A stretch of 64,000 nucleotides of DNA from Roseicella aerolata (GTDB lineage: Bacteria > Pseudomonadota > Alphaproteobacteria > Acetobacterales > Acetobacteraceae): contig NZ_JAJAQI010000007.1 of assembly GCF_020523605.1 (NCBI RefSeq), positions 96,342 through 160,341 of the forward strand. Direction: 5' to 3'. Of the stretch, positions 8,963-17,844 are shown piece by piece; within the stretch, counting starts at the first letter, position 1; every line of letters begins with the position of its first letter. The notes beneath the pieces are model-generated. The model saw nothing but the letters and a program-made list of their open reading frames with translations. It was not told the origin of the DNA and ran no database searches. The position numbers were made by a program, and so were the translations under genes.

Positions 8963-9673
8963 CTACCCGCCGGCGGGCGGAAGGGCCACCCCTGCCGTCC
9001 GGTCCGCGCCTGGCCGCGAGAACGAAGCTTCGAAGGCGCAGAAGGTCGCCGCCGCCGCCGCCAGCATCTCCGCCCGCCGCGCCGGCTCCGCCCCGCAGCG
9101 CTCCAGCGCCGCGCAGCAGTCGCGCCACATCGCGCCATGCCGCGGCCCATGGCCCAGCAGGAAGCGCCTGCCTGCCTCCCCGGGCGGCAGAAGCCCATCC
9201 AGCGCCCGGGCGAGCTGCCGGCCGCCGAGCGTCGAGCCCTCGGTCACATAGAGGCAGCCGAGCGCCCGGGCGGCCGTGTCGAGCACCGGCAGCGGCGCCG
9301 CGGCGAGCGGCACCGGCGCGGCACCCAGCGCCGCGAGATCGGCCTCGATCAGCGGGGCGCGCCGGCGCTCCGCCAGCGCGATGCCCCAGGGTGCGAGGGA
9401 GGGGGCGGCCGCCAGCGCCGCCTCCACCGCAAGGTGGAAGCCGAGCTTGCGCCGCAGCAGGTCGACATAGCCCTCCCGGCTGATCCACCCCTCGGCCAGG
9501 GCCTGCAAGGCCGGCAGGGCATGCAGCCGGGCATGGATCGCCTCCGTCGCCTGCCGCAGCGCGTCCCGGGTGGAGAGGGCCTCGGCGCCGCCCCCCTGCG
9601 CGCCATGGCGGACCGGCCCCCTCGGTCCTTCGGTGCGGGCGGCGTCCGGGCGGGCGATCATGGCACCAGTCAT
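8963..9673 (-). CDS. Biliverdin-forming heme oxygenase (bacterial BphO-like)
   Basis: A heme oxygenase-like protein of 236 residues from the first ATG. The proximal-histidine helix reads LRQATEAIHARL, and the distal helix carries GCLYVTEGSTLGGRQLA, both typical of bacterial enzymes that open heme to biliverdin, often for phytochromes. No phytochrome gene is nearby. The true start is uncertain: the ATG at 9673 lies in the first bases of repeat B1 with no clear ribosome site, and related proteins begin closer to the LRQAT helix, so a downstream start (9661 or a GTG) is possible. Confidence 0.78.
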   Translation of the reverse strand: MTGAMIARPDAARTEGPRGPVRHGAQGGGAEALSTRDALRQATEAIHARLHALPALQALAEGWISREGYVDLLRRKLGFHLAVEAALAAAPSLAPWGIALAERRRAPLIEADLAALGAAPVPLAAAPLPVLDTAARALGCLYVTEGSTLGGRQLARALDGLLPPGEAGRRFLLGHGPRHGAMWRDCCAALERCGAEPARRAEMLAAAAATFCAFEASFSRPGADRTAGVALPPAGG

Positions 9674-9767
9674 ACCGACCCGCAGAAATGCTGACGCATT
9701 TCTGCGGCCTCAGTCGCCGGCGCCGCCTGCGGCGGCTGCAGGTCAGCGATTATGCGGCCTGGTATCA
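9671..9767 (+). repeat. Dispersed repeat family B, copy B1 (short form)
   Basis: A 97-base copy of a 154-base element, running from CATACCGACC to GGTATCA. It carries a perfect 12-bp hairpin at 9680-9707 (CCGCAGAAATGC, loop TGAC, complement). Compared with B2 and B3 it lacks an internal 57 bases bounded by two near-identical CGCCTNCGGCGGCT segments, consistent with deletion by recombination. Its first three bases, read on the minus strand, are the upstream ATG of the heme oxygenase frame. The next 203 bases to mutL (9768-9970) hold no feature I can identify. Confidence 0.8.
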
Positions 9768-9970
9768 TGGCCACAGCCTGCCCGCATGCCCGGCCGGGTG
9801 GAAGCTGGCCAGGGCGGAGAGGCTGGCGGCGGGCGCGCCCGCTGGCCCAGCCGTCCGACTGCCCGAGGGGGGATGGCCCCGGCCAGCCCGATGGCGGCGC
9901 GGCTTCGGCCCTCCGTGCCACTCAGCCGCCCCTGCCAGGCCTGGCGGACAGGCCGGGCCGCAGGTCTCGC

Positions 9971-11821
9971 TCAGCGCCGGCCGAAAAGCCGTTCCAGCGC
10001 CGCCGCGTCGAGCCGGAGGAAGGTCGGCCGGCCATGGCTGCAGGTCGCGGCGCGCGGCGTGGCCTCCATCTGCCGCAGCAGCGCATCCATCTCGGGCGGC
10101 GTGAGCCGCCGCCCCGCCCGCACCGAGCCATGGCAGGCCAGCCGCGCCACCGCCGCGTCCAGCCGCCGCTCCAGCGCCAGGGCCTCGTCGCATTCGGCCA
10201 GTTCCTCCGCGAGGTCGCGCAGCAGCGGCGCCGGGTCGGCCGGGCCGAGCAGCGCCGGCAGGGCCCGCACCAGCACCGCGCCCGGGCCGAATCCCTCGAT
10301 CTCCAGCCCGAGCCGGGCGAGCGGCGCGGCGAAGCCGAGCAGCCGGGCGGCATCGGCGGGGGAGAGGTCCACCACCGCCGGCAGCAGCAGCGGCTGCGCC
10401 CGCACCCCGCCCTCGACCAGCTGGGCGCGCAGCGCCTCATGCGTCAGGCGTTCATGCGCGGCATGCTGGTCCACCAGGATCAGCGCGCCATCCGGCGCCT
10501 CGGCCAGGATGTAGGTGTCGAGCAGCTGCGCAAGGGCGCGACCCAGCGGGTAGTCCGCATCGGGTCCGCCGCCCGGCCCTGGCGGGGAAGCGGGGATTGC
10601 CTCGCCCGATCCGCCCGGCGGCGCGGGCGCCACCAGGGGTCTCGGCGGGGCGAAGCCGAGCGGCAGCGCCGCCGGCGCGGCCTGCGGCGGGGCGGTGGGG
10701 GCCAGGGCGAGCTGGGCATCGGCCAGGCCGAGGGCGGCGGCCCCCGGCGGCAGCGGTGCCGGCGCGCGCGGCCGCCAGCCGGACCAGCCGCCGGGACTCG
10801 GGCGGTACTGCGTCAGGGCGGGTGCCGGCACCGCCTCCCCCGCCCCGGCCGAGAGGGCACGGCGCAGCGCGCTGATCAGCAGGCCGCGCACCGATGCCTC
10901 CTCGCGGAAGCGCAGCTCCGTCTTCATCGGATGGACATTCACGTCCACCGCCTCGGGCGGCAGGTCCAGGAACAGCGCCGCCACCGGGTGCCGCCCGGCG
11001 GCGATCAGGTCGCGATAGGCGACGCGGAGCGCGGTGCGCAGGATCGGGTCGCGGACGGGGCGGCGGTTCACCACCAGATGCTGCTCGGTCCCCGTGGCGC
11101 GGGTATAGGCCGGCTGGGCGGCAAGGCCCGCGAGCGAGAGCCCGCCCGCCTCGGCCCCGACCGGCAGGGCGGCGGCGGCGAAATCCGGGCCGAGCAGGGC
11201 CTGCAGCCGCGCCTCCCGCTCCTGCGGCGGCAGGGCCAGCACCTCCCGCCCCTCGACGGTGACGCGGAACCCCACTTCCGGCCAGGCGAGCGCCAGGCGG
11301 CGCACCGCCTCCACCGCCGCATCGGCCTCGGCGCGCGGGCTCTTGAGGAATTTGCGGCGGGCCGGCACGGCATAGAAGAGGTCGCGCATCTCGACCCGCG
11401 TGCCGGGCGCGCCGGCGGCCGGCGCAACCGGCCCCTTGCGGCCGCCCTCGACGGTCAGCGCATGGGCGTCGCCCTCCCGCGGCCGGGTGGTGAGGGTCAG
11501 GCGCGCGACGGCGCCGATCGAGGGCAGCGCCTCGCCGCGGAAGCCGAGGGTCGCGATGCGGAAGAGCATCGCCTCCTCGGGCAGCTTGGAGGTGGCGTGG
11601 CGCTCGACCGCCAGTTCGAGATCCGCCGGCCCCATGCCGGCGCCGTCATCCTCCACCACCACCCGCTCGATCCCGCCGCCCTCGAGCGTGACGGCGATGC
11701 GGGTGGCGCCGGCATCGAGGGCATTCTCGACCAGCTCCTTCACCACGGCAGCCGGCCGCTCCACCACCTCGCCGGCGGCGATGCGGTTGGCGGTGGTCTC
11801 GGAGAGGAGGCGGATGGGCAT
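9971..11821 (-). CDS. mutL: DNA mismatch repair protein MutL (endonuclease type)
   Basis: A 616-residue mismatch-repair ATPase that links MutS recognition to strand incision. The N-terminal GHKL ATPase shows IRLLSETTANRIAAGEVVERPAAV, ENALDAGATRI, DDGAGM and FRGEALPSI. A low-complexity Pro/Ala linker follows. The C-terminal domain has the metal-binding endonuclease motif DQHAAHERLTHE near residue 448 and ends GRPTFLRLD, so incision is probably done by MutL itself rather than MutH. The start at 11821 is the ATG of MPIRLLSE. The Pgi gene ends 40 bases upstream. Confidence 0.97.
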   Translation of the reverse strand: MPIRLLSETTANRIAAGEVVERPAAVVKELVENALDAGATRIAVTLEGGGIERVVVEDDGAGMGPADLELAVERHATSKLPEEAMLFRIATLGFRGEALPSIGAVARLTLTTRPREGDAHALTVEGGRKGPVAPAAGAPGTRVEMRDLFYAVPARRKFLKSPRAEADAAVEAVRRLALAWPEVGFRVTVEGREVLALPPQEREARLQALLGPDFAAAALPVGAEAGGLSLAGLAAQPAYTRATGTEQHLVVNRRPVRDPILRTALRVAYRDLIAAGRHPVAALFLDLPPEAVDVNVHPMKTELRFREEASVRGLLISALRRALSAGAGEAVPAPALTQYRPSPGGWSGWRPRAPAPLPPGAAALGLADAQLALAPTAPPQAAPAALPLGFAPPRPLVAPAPPGGSGEAIPASPPGPGGGPDADYPLGRALAQLLDTYILAEAPDGALILVDQHAAHERLTHEALRAQLVEGGVRAQPLLLPAVVDLSPADAARLLGFAAPLARLGLEIEGFGPGAVLVRALPALLGPADPAPLLRDLAEELAECDEALALERRLDAAVARLACHGSVRAGRRLTPPEMDALLRQMEATPRAATCSHGRPTFLRLDAAALERLFGRR

Positions 11822-11861
11822 GCTCAGGCCCCCGGACAGGACCGGGCAGGCGGCGGCAGGC

Positions 11862-13541
11862 TCAGGCGGCGCTCCATGCCCTGCATATGGCGCGCAGCAG
11901 CCCTTCGGTCGAGCCGTCATGCGTGCCCTGCTTCGGCGCCCCTGCCTCCAGCGCCCGCAGGATCGGCCCGGCGAGCTGCTTGCCGAGTTCCACCCCCCAC
12001 TGGTCGAAGGCATTGATGCCCCAGAGCGCGCCGAGGCTGAACACCTTGTGCTCATACAGGGCGACGAGCTGGCCGAGGGTGAAGGGGTCCAGATGCGGCA
12101 GCAGGATCGCCGCGCTCGGCCGGTCGCCGGGGAAGACGCGGTGCGGCAGCAGGCGGGCGATCCCGGCCGGGTCGGTGCCGGCGGCCTGCATCTCCGCCTC
12201 GACCGCCGCGGCATCCTTGCCGCGCATCAGCGCCTCGGCCTGGGCGAGGCCATTGGCCAGCAGCTTGCGATGGCTGTCGGCATGGCCGTGGTCCGGCCGG
12301 GCCACCAGGATGATGTCGCAGGGCACCGGGGTGGTGCCCTGGTGGATCAGCTGCATGAAGCTGTGCTGCGCATCCGTCCCCGGCTCGCCGAAAACCACCG
12401 GCCCGGTCGCCCGGCCGACCGGCGCCCCGTCCAGCGTCACCCGCTTGCCGAGGCTCTCCATCTCCACCTGCTGGAGATGCGCCGGCAGCCGCGCCAGACG
12501 CTGGTCATAGGGCAGCACGGCGCGGGCGGGATAGCCGAGGCCGTTCACGTGCCACACCTCCGCCAGCGCCAGCAGCACCGGCAGGTTGCGCTCGAGCGGC
12601 ATGGCGAGGAAATGCTCGTCCATGGCCCGCGCCCCGGCCAGCAGCCGGGTGAAGGCCTCCCAGCCCAGGGCGAGGGCGATGGAAAGGCCGATCGCCGACC
12701 AGAGCGAGAATCGCCCGCCCACCCAGTCGCGGAAGGGGAAGACCCGCTCCGGCGCGATGCCGAATTCCGCCGTGGCCTTGAGGTTGGTCGAGAGCGCGGC
12801 GAGGTGCCGCCCCGCCCCCTCCTCCCCCCCTTGGCCCAGCGCCTCCCGCAGCCAGCCGCGGACCAGGGCGGCATTGGTCATGGTCTCCTGGGTGGTGAAG
12901 GTCTTGGATGCCACCAGCACCAGGGTCCGCGCGGGGTCGAGCTTCGGCCGCAGCGCCTCCCAGGCATGCGCATCGACATTGCCGAGGTAATGGGCGCGGA
13001 GCGGGCAGCCCGGCGTCCAGAGCGCCCGCGTCACCATGGCCGGGCCGAGATCGGAGCCGCCGATGCCGATATTCACCACATCGGTGAAGCGCTCGCCGGT
13101 CGCGCCCCGGATCGCGCCGCCATGCACCCCGGCGCAGAATTCCCGCATGCGGGCCAGCACCTCCGCGACCTCGGCGGCGGCATCCTCCGCCCCGGCCCGG
13201 AAGCCGGCCTCAGGCGGGGCGCGCAGCGCCAGGTGCAGCACGGCGCGGCGCTCGGTCGCGTTGATCGCCTCGCCGCGCGCCATGGCGTCGCGCCGGCCGG
13301 CGAGGTCGGCCGCCCGGGCGAGCGCCAGCAGGGCGGCCAGCGCCTCCGCGTCCAGCGCGGTCTTCGAGAGGTCGAGCAGCAGCCCGTCGGCCGACCAGGA
13401 GAAGCGGGCGAAGCGGTCGGGATCGGCGGCGAAGAGCGGGCGGATGGAGGCCGGCGCGCTGCCGTCGGCGCGCGGCGACCGCGCCAGCCGTTCCACTGCC
13501 GCCCAGGCGGCTGCGAGGTCGCGCCCCGATGCCTCTGCCAT
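11862..13541 (-). CDS. pgi: Glucose-6-phosphate isomerase
   Basis: A 559-residue enzyme interconverting glucose-6-phosphate and fructose-6-phosphate in the cytoplasm. The length and motifs match the family: VVNIGIGGSDLGPAMV, the sugar-phosphate binding segment KTFTTQETMTNA, DWVGGRFSLWSAIG, HSFMQLIHQGT and the C-terminal FDQWGVELGKQLA, which holds the catalytic-site lysine. The gene precedes mutL on the same strand. Confidence 0.97.
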   Translation of the reverse strand: MAEASGRDLAAAWAAVERLARSPRADGSAPASIRPLFAADPDRFARFSWSADGLLLDLSKTALDAEALAALLALARAADLAGRRDAMARGEAINATERRAVLHLALRAPPEAGFRAGAEDAAAEVAEVLARMREFCAGVHGGAIRGATGERFTDVVNIGIGGSDLGPAMVTRALWTPGCPLRAHYLGNVDAHAWEALRPKLDPARTLVLVASKTFTTQETMTNAALVRGWLREALGQGGEEGAGRHLAALSTNLKATAEFGIAPERVFPFRDWVGGRFSLWSAIGLSIALALGWEAFTRLLAGARAMDEHFLAMPLERNLPVLLALAEVWHVNGLGYPARAVLPYDQRLARLPAHLQQVEMESLGKRVTLDGAPVGRATGPVVFGEPGTDAQHSFMQLIHQGTTPVPCDIILVARPDHGHADSHRKLLANGLAQAEALMRGKDAAAVEAEMQAAGTDPAGIARLLPHRVFPGDRPSAAILLPHLDPFTLGQLVALYEHKVFSLGALWGINAFDQWGVELGKQLAGPILRALEAGAPKQGTHDGSTEGLLRAICRAWSAA

Positions 13542-13658
13542 CGCCCTGTCTCCGCCTGCCTGCGCCAGGAATAGACCGGATCGGCGGGGGGCGGAAACCG
13601 GGCGCGCGGACCGGCATCGCCCGCCGGGATCACAGGCGTGGCAGCCCGGGCGGGCCGG

Positions 13659-14918
13659 CTACAGCCCGACTGGCTGGCCCGCCACCACCACCGAGAGCGC
13701 CTCCGGCGCCAGCACCCGCGCCGCGACCCGCGCCAGCCGCTCGGTCGGGATCGCGCGGAGCCGCGCCGCCCGGCCGGCCAGCCAGTCCACCGGCCGGTCG
13801 TTCTGCCGCAGCGTCAGCAGGGAATCCGCGACCCGCCGGCTATCGGTGAATTGCAGGGGCAGGGAGCCGGTGAGGAAGGCAACGGCATCCTCGCGCTCCG
13901 CCTCGGTCGGCCCCTCGGCCGCCATGCGCCGCCACTCCTCGCGGGTGACCGAGAGGGTCTCGGCGACACGGGCATTCTCGGTCGCCACCGATCCCACCAC
14001 GATCCCCCGGCGGAACATCACATCCAGCCCGGCGCCGATGCCATAGGCCAGGCCGCGCTGCTCCCGCACCGACTGCATGAGGCGGGAGGCGAAGCCGCCG
14101 CCGGCCAGGATGCGCAGCACCACCTGCGTCGCCTCCCAGTCCGGGTCCTCGGCCGAAAGCCCCTCCTGCCCGAAGACCACCGCGGATTGCGGGGAGGCGA
14201 AGGGGACCACCTGCTGGCCGAAGGCGCGGAAGGGCGGCAGCGGCGGGGCCTTGGGCGGCGCGCCGGCCGGGAGCCCGGTGAAGACCTCGCCCAGCAGGGT
14301 GCGCAGCGCCTCGGGCGTGATGGCGCCGGCGGCGGCGACCAGCAGCCCCTCCCGCCGGATCTGCCGCTCGATCGCGGCGCGGATCGCCGCCGGCGGCAGC
14401 GCCGACAGGCTCTCCGCCGTGCCGGTCGAGGGGCGGCCGGCCGGGTGGTCGGGGAAAGCCTGGGCCCAGAAGGCGCGGCCGGCCTGGCCGCGCGGGGTCT
14501 CCAGCGCCCGCCGCGCGGTGGCGACGGCGCGTGCCCGCACCCGCTCCACCGCCTCCGGGTCGAGCCGCGGCTCCACCATGGCGAGGCGGGCGAGGCGCAG
14601 CGCCTCCGGCAGGGCATCGGCCAGGGCCCGGAAGCCGCCCTCGAAATTGTCGCGATCCGCCCCGAAGGAGAGGCTGATCGCCTCGTTGCGCAGCGCATCG
14701 GCGAATTCGGGCGCGCGCAGCGGCCCGGCGCCCTCGGTCAGCAGGGCGGCGGCCATGGCGGCCGCCCCCTCCTCCCCCTGCGGGTCGAGCGCGGCGCCGC
14801 CGCGCCAGGACCAGGAGAGGGAGACGACCGGGACGGCATGGTCCTCGACCAGCCAGGCGGTGATGCCATGCGCCTCCACGACCTGGATCGGGAGGGAGAA
14901 ACCCTGGGAGCCGCTCAC
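13659..14918 (-). CDS. M16-family peptidase-like protein, non-catalytic partner
   Basis: A 419-residue insulinase/pitrilysin-fold protein. It has the pair of M16 halves (GITAWLVEDHAVPVVSLSWSWRGGAALDP at the start; SAVVFGQEGLSAEDPDW and GLAYGIGAGLDV in the second half) but lacks HxxEH. The equivalent position reads GEEGAAAMAAALL. It is therefore expected to be the inactive subunit working with the active M16 protein encoded immediately upstream, whose stop overlaps this start as ATGA. Confidence 0.85.
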   Translation of the reverse strand: MSGSQGFSLPIQVVEAHGITAWLVEDHAVPVVSLSWSWRGGAALDPQGEEGAAAMAAALLTEGAGPLRAPEFADALRNEAISLSFGADRDNFEGGFRALADALPEALRLARLAMVEPRLDPEAVERVRARAVATARRALETPRGQAGRAFWAQAFPDHPAGRPSTGTAESLSALPPAAIRAAIERQIRREGLLVAAAGAITPEALRTLLGEVFTGLPAGAPPKAPPLPPFRAFGQQVVPFASPQSAVVFGQEGLSAEDPDWEATQVVLRILAGGGFASRLMQSVREQRGLAYGIGAGLDVMFRRGIVVGSVATENARVAETLSVTREEWRRMAAEGPTEAEREDAVAFLTGSLPLQFTDSRRVADSLLTLRQNDRPVDWLAGRAARLRAIPTERLARVAARVLAPEALSVVVAGQPVGL

Positions 14919-16342
14919 GTCCGGCGCTCCGGCGCCGGGGTGCCTTCGGGCAGCAGCCAGCCGGTGGTGGCAGGCGCCTCGGCCAGCACGGCGCGCGCCG
15001 CCTCCGTCACCTGCGGCAGGGTCACGGCGCGGAGGTGCCGCGGCCAGAACTCCACCAGCTCGAGCGGCAGGCCCGAGGCGAGCGCCGAGCCCAGCATGCG
15101 CGGCGCCGCGCCGATGCCGTCCAGCGCCAGCACCGCGCCGGCGGTGATCTGGCGGGTGGAGCGGGCCAGCTCGGCCTCGCTCGGCCCATCCTGCAGCAGC
15201 CGGGCCACCACCTCGTCCACCGCCGCCTCCAGCCTCGCCGGCTCGACGCCCGGCCGGGGGGTGGCGGAGAGGGTGAAGGCGGTCGCCCCCACCGATTCGC
15301 CGTCATAGGAGGCATTGGCGGCGACGGCGAGGCCGGTCTCGACCAGCGCCTTGTGCAGCCGGCTGCCCTGGCCACCGCCGAGCAGATGCGCCAGCACTTC
15401 CAGCGCCCAGGCCTGGTTCCGGTCGCCGAAGGTCAGGGACGGCGCCATGGCGGCGCGCAGGAAGCTCGCCTCCCGCACCGCCGCATCGTGGCGGATCACC
15501 CGCGCCTCGGCCGCCTGCGGCGCCGGGGCGGCGCGGTCCCGCGTGGCGACGGGCCGGCTCGGCACGCCGCCATAGAGCTCCTCGGCCAGGCGCCGCACCT
15601 CCGCCTCCCGCGCATCGCCGGTGACGACCAGCACGGCATTCCCGGGGGCGTAGCGGTAATCGTAGAAGTCGCGGAGATCCTGCAGCGTGATCGCCCGGAT
15701 CTCCTCCTCCCAGCCGATGATCGGCCGGCCGCGCCAGTGCTGCGGGCCCCAGAGCCCGGCCTCGAAGGCTTCCCAGAAGCGGGCGCGCGGGTTGCTGTCG
15801 GTGCGCTGGCGGCGCTCCTCCAGGATCACCTGCCGCTCGGCCTCCAGCGTGTCCGGCGGCAGCAGCGGATGCGCGAAGCGGTCCGCCTCCATCCGCATGA
15901 CGAGGGGCAGGCGGGAGGCCTCGACGGTCTGGTGATAGGCGGTGACGTCGCGCGAGGTGAAGGCGTTGTCCTGCCCGCCCTCCCGCGCCACCACGAGCGA
16001 GAGCTGGCCGGGCGGGACGTTCCGGCTGCCCTTGAACATCATGTGCTCGAGGAAATGCGCGGCGCCGGAGCGGCCGGCCGGGTCCTCGCCCGAGCCTGCG
16101 GCATAGAAAAGGTAGTGGCCGACCACCGGCACCCGGCGCGTCTCGGCCAGCACCACGCGCAGGCCGTTCGGCAGGGTCCAGCTTGTGGCGCCGAAGAGCG
16201 GGCGGTCACCGGCCAGCTTGGCCTTGTCCTCCGGCGAGGGCTGGACGGCGGGGGTGGCGAGCCCCTCGGTCGGGCTCAGCGACAGGGCGACCGGCAGGGC
16301 GGCGGCTGAGGCGATGGCGGTGCGGCGGGTCACGTCGGGCAT
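14915..16342 (-). CDS. M16-family zinc peptidase (active subunit)
   Basis: A 475-residue zinc metallopeptidase of the pitrilysin family. The zinc motif HFLEH is at residues 96-100 (AAHFLEHMMFKGS), with the third ligand region LEAERQVILEERRQRTD following. The leader MPDVTRRTAIASAAALPVALSLSP has a twin-arginine-like pair and a hydrophobic stretch, which suggests export. With its downstream non-catalytic partner it likely forms a periplasmic processing peptidase. This pair next to a DUF3035 lipoprotein is a familiar arrangement in Rhodospirillales. Confidence 0.92.
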   Translation of the reverse strand: MPDVTRRTAIASAAALPVALSLSPTEGLATPAVQPSPEDKAKLAGDRPLFGATSWTLPNGLRVVLAETRRVPVVGHYLFYAAGSGEDPAGRSGAAHFLEHMMFKGSRNVPPGQLSLVVAREGGQDNAFTSRDVTAYHQTVEASRLPLVMRMEADRFAHPLLPPDTLEAERQVILEERRQRTDSNPRARFWEAFEAGLWGPQHWRGRPIIGWEEEIRAITLQDLRDFYDYRYAPGNAVLVVTGDAREAEVRRLAEELYGGVPSRPVATRDRAAPAPQAAEARVIRHDAAVREASFLRAAMAPSLTFGDRNQAWALEVLAHLLGGGQGSRLHKALVETGLAVAANASYDGESVGATAFTLSATPRPGVEPARLEAAVDEVVARLLQDGPSEAELARSTRQITAGAVLALDGIGAAPRMLGSALASGLPLELVEFWPRHLRAVTLPQVTEAARAVLAEAPATTGWLLPEGTPAPERRT

Positions 16343-16612
16343 GCCTCAGCATGTGGGGCGGAGCGGGGGGAGCGCAAATGCGCCATGCGGCGGAAGGCCA
16401 TGCCATGGCCCGAAGATCCGGGACGTGGCCGGAAGGGGCCTGGCGCTCCGGCGCCGCCGCCGGGCAGCGCCGGCCGGCTGTTGCCGCCATGGCCGGGCCG
16501 GCGCGGTCCGGCGGGCCCGGTCCGGGCTTCGGTCAGGCCGCCGCCGACGCCACCGCCGCCCCCGCCCCATGTGGGGTTCCGGGCCAGGACGCGCGCGACC
16601 GCCACCGCCGGG

Positions 16613-17200
16613 TCAGAAGATGCTCTCGAACAGCCGGGTGATCGGGTTGCCGCTCTGGCTGCGCTGGATGATCGGCGTCTCGCCTTCCGTCACCTCGCGG
16701 CCGAGCGCGGCATTCTCCCGCAGCCGCTGGGATTCCCGGCGGGCATCGAGCGGGGTGCCCGGCGGCTCCGGCGCCCGCCAGAAGATCAGCCGGTCGGCCA
16801 GGCCACGATCCGTCTGATCGAGCCTCAGGCTCTCCTCATCCACCCGGCGCCGGATGTCGGAGCCGACCGGCCGGCCGGCCTGGGAGAGGAAGGCGCTCTC
16901 GCCCGAGCTCGGCCGGGCGGGCGCGGCGGCGGCGGTGCCGAGGGCGGCGCCCGGCACCAGGGTGGATTCGGCGGCGAGGCGCGAGGAGAGTTCCTGCGGC
17001 CGGGCGGCGCCGGGGCGCGGCGTCGGCAACTCGCCGAGCGCGGGCGGCATGGACAGCGGCGCGCGGGTGGTCACCTGGAATTCGTCCGGCGCGTCACGGG
17101 TGAAGCCGAAGGTCCGCTGCGTCTCCGGACCGCAGCCCGAGAGCAGGCCGAGCGCGAGCATGGCAAAGGCGAGGGGCAGAGGGCGGTGGCGCGTGCGCAT
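16613..17200 (-). CDS. DUF3035 lipoprotein, BamF-like
   Basis: A 195-residue outer-membrane lipoprotein. The leader LALGLLSGC puts the lipid-modified cysteine at residue 23. The DUF3035 signature follows directly: TFGFTRDAPDEFQVTTRAPLSMPP is read across residues about 30-53. Members have been described as BamF, an accessory of the beta-barrel assembly machine in some alphaproteobacteria. The start at 17200 has an AAGGA ribosome site and an in-frame TAA 12 bases upstream, so the repeat array just 5' of it is not translated in this frame. The region between this gene and the M16 peptidase (16343-16612) holds no gene I can support. Confidence 0.88.
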   Translation of the reverse strand: MRTRHRPLPLAFAMLALGLLSGCGPETQRTFGFTRDAPDEFQVTTRAPLSMPPALGELPTPRPGAARPQELSSRLAAESTLVPGAALGTAAAAPARPSSGESAFLSQAGRPVGSDIRRRVDEESLRLDQTDRGLADRLIFWRAPEPPGTPLDARRESQRLRENAALGREVTEGETPIIQRSQSGNPITRLFESIF

Positions 17201-17217
17201 GGCGTGTCCTTAGACCA

Positions 17218-17660
17218 GATCGCCGAAGGCCGGAACGGCCGAAGGCGTGAATCCGGTCGATCCATGAATGACCGGATCGCCGAAGGCCGGAACGACCGAA
17301 GGCGTGAAGCCGGTCGATCCCTGAGTGACCGGATCGCCGAAGGCCGGAACGACCGAAGGCGTGAAGCCGGTCGATCCCTGAGTGACCGGATCGCCGAAGG
17401 CCGGAACGACCGAAGGCGTGAAGCCGGTCGATCCCTGAGTGACCGGATCGCCGAAGGCCGGAACGACCGAAGGCGTGAAGCCGGTCGATCCCTGAGTGAC
17501 CGGATCGCCGAAGGCCGGAACGGCCCGCGGCATGGATCCGGCGGCCCCAGGGATGACCGGACCGCCACGGGCCGAGCGGGCCAGCGGCGCGCTTCCGGTC
17601 GGTCCAGGCCGGCAGGACCGCCACAGGCCGGACGGGCCCGCGGCAGGTATCCGGCGATCA
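17218..17660 (+). repeat. 57-bp tandem repeat array, family E, locus E1
   Basis: Direct tandem repeat with a 57-base period: units begin GATCGCCGAAGG at 17218, 17275, 17332, 17389 and 17446. The middle units are almost identical and the first is slightly diverged. From 17503 to about 17660 there are two more degenerate units (GGACCGCCACRGGCC). Each unit contains GGATCG near one end and CGATCC near the other, which can pair. The period is 19 codons, so all three minus-strand frames stay open. The array sits 18 bases upstream of the BamF-like start and could be its leader or promoter region. Bases 17661-17844 show no gene. Confidence 0.9.
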
Positions 17661-17844
17661 TCAGAATACCAAACTGGCACGGATCGGACCGCCCTTCGGC
17701 GTCACATTTCTTGCCAGAAGGTTACCGGCCGCCGGGCCGGAAAGCCCCGGCCCGCCGCTCCCCGGCATGGGTCATCGCCCGAACCCCGCCCCCGCAGGGT
17801 CGGCCGCCGCGCCGGGGCGATCCCCGGCGCGCGGGCCGGGGCCT

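Noticed and set aside
16343..16612. Possible short gene between the M16 peptidase and BamF-like genes
   Set aside because: Frames here are Gly/Pro/Arg low-complexity and lack a start with a ribosome site.
17218..17660. Possible CRISPR array
   Set aside because: Units are contiguous 57-base direct repeats with no unique spacers and no cas genes nearby.
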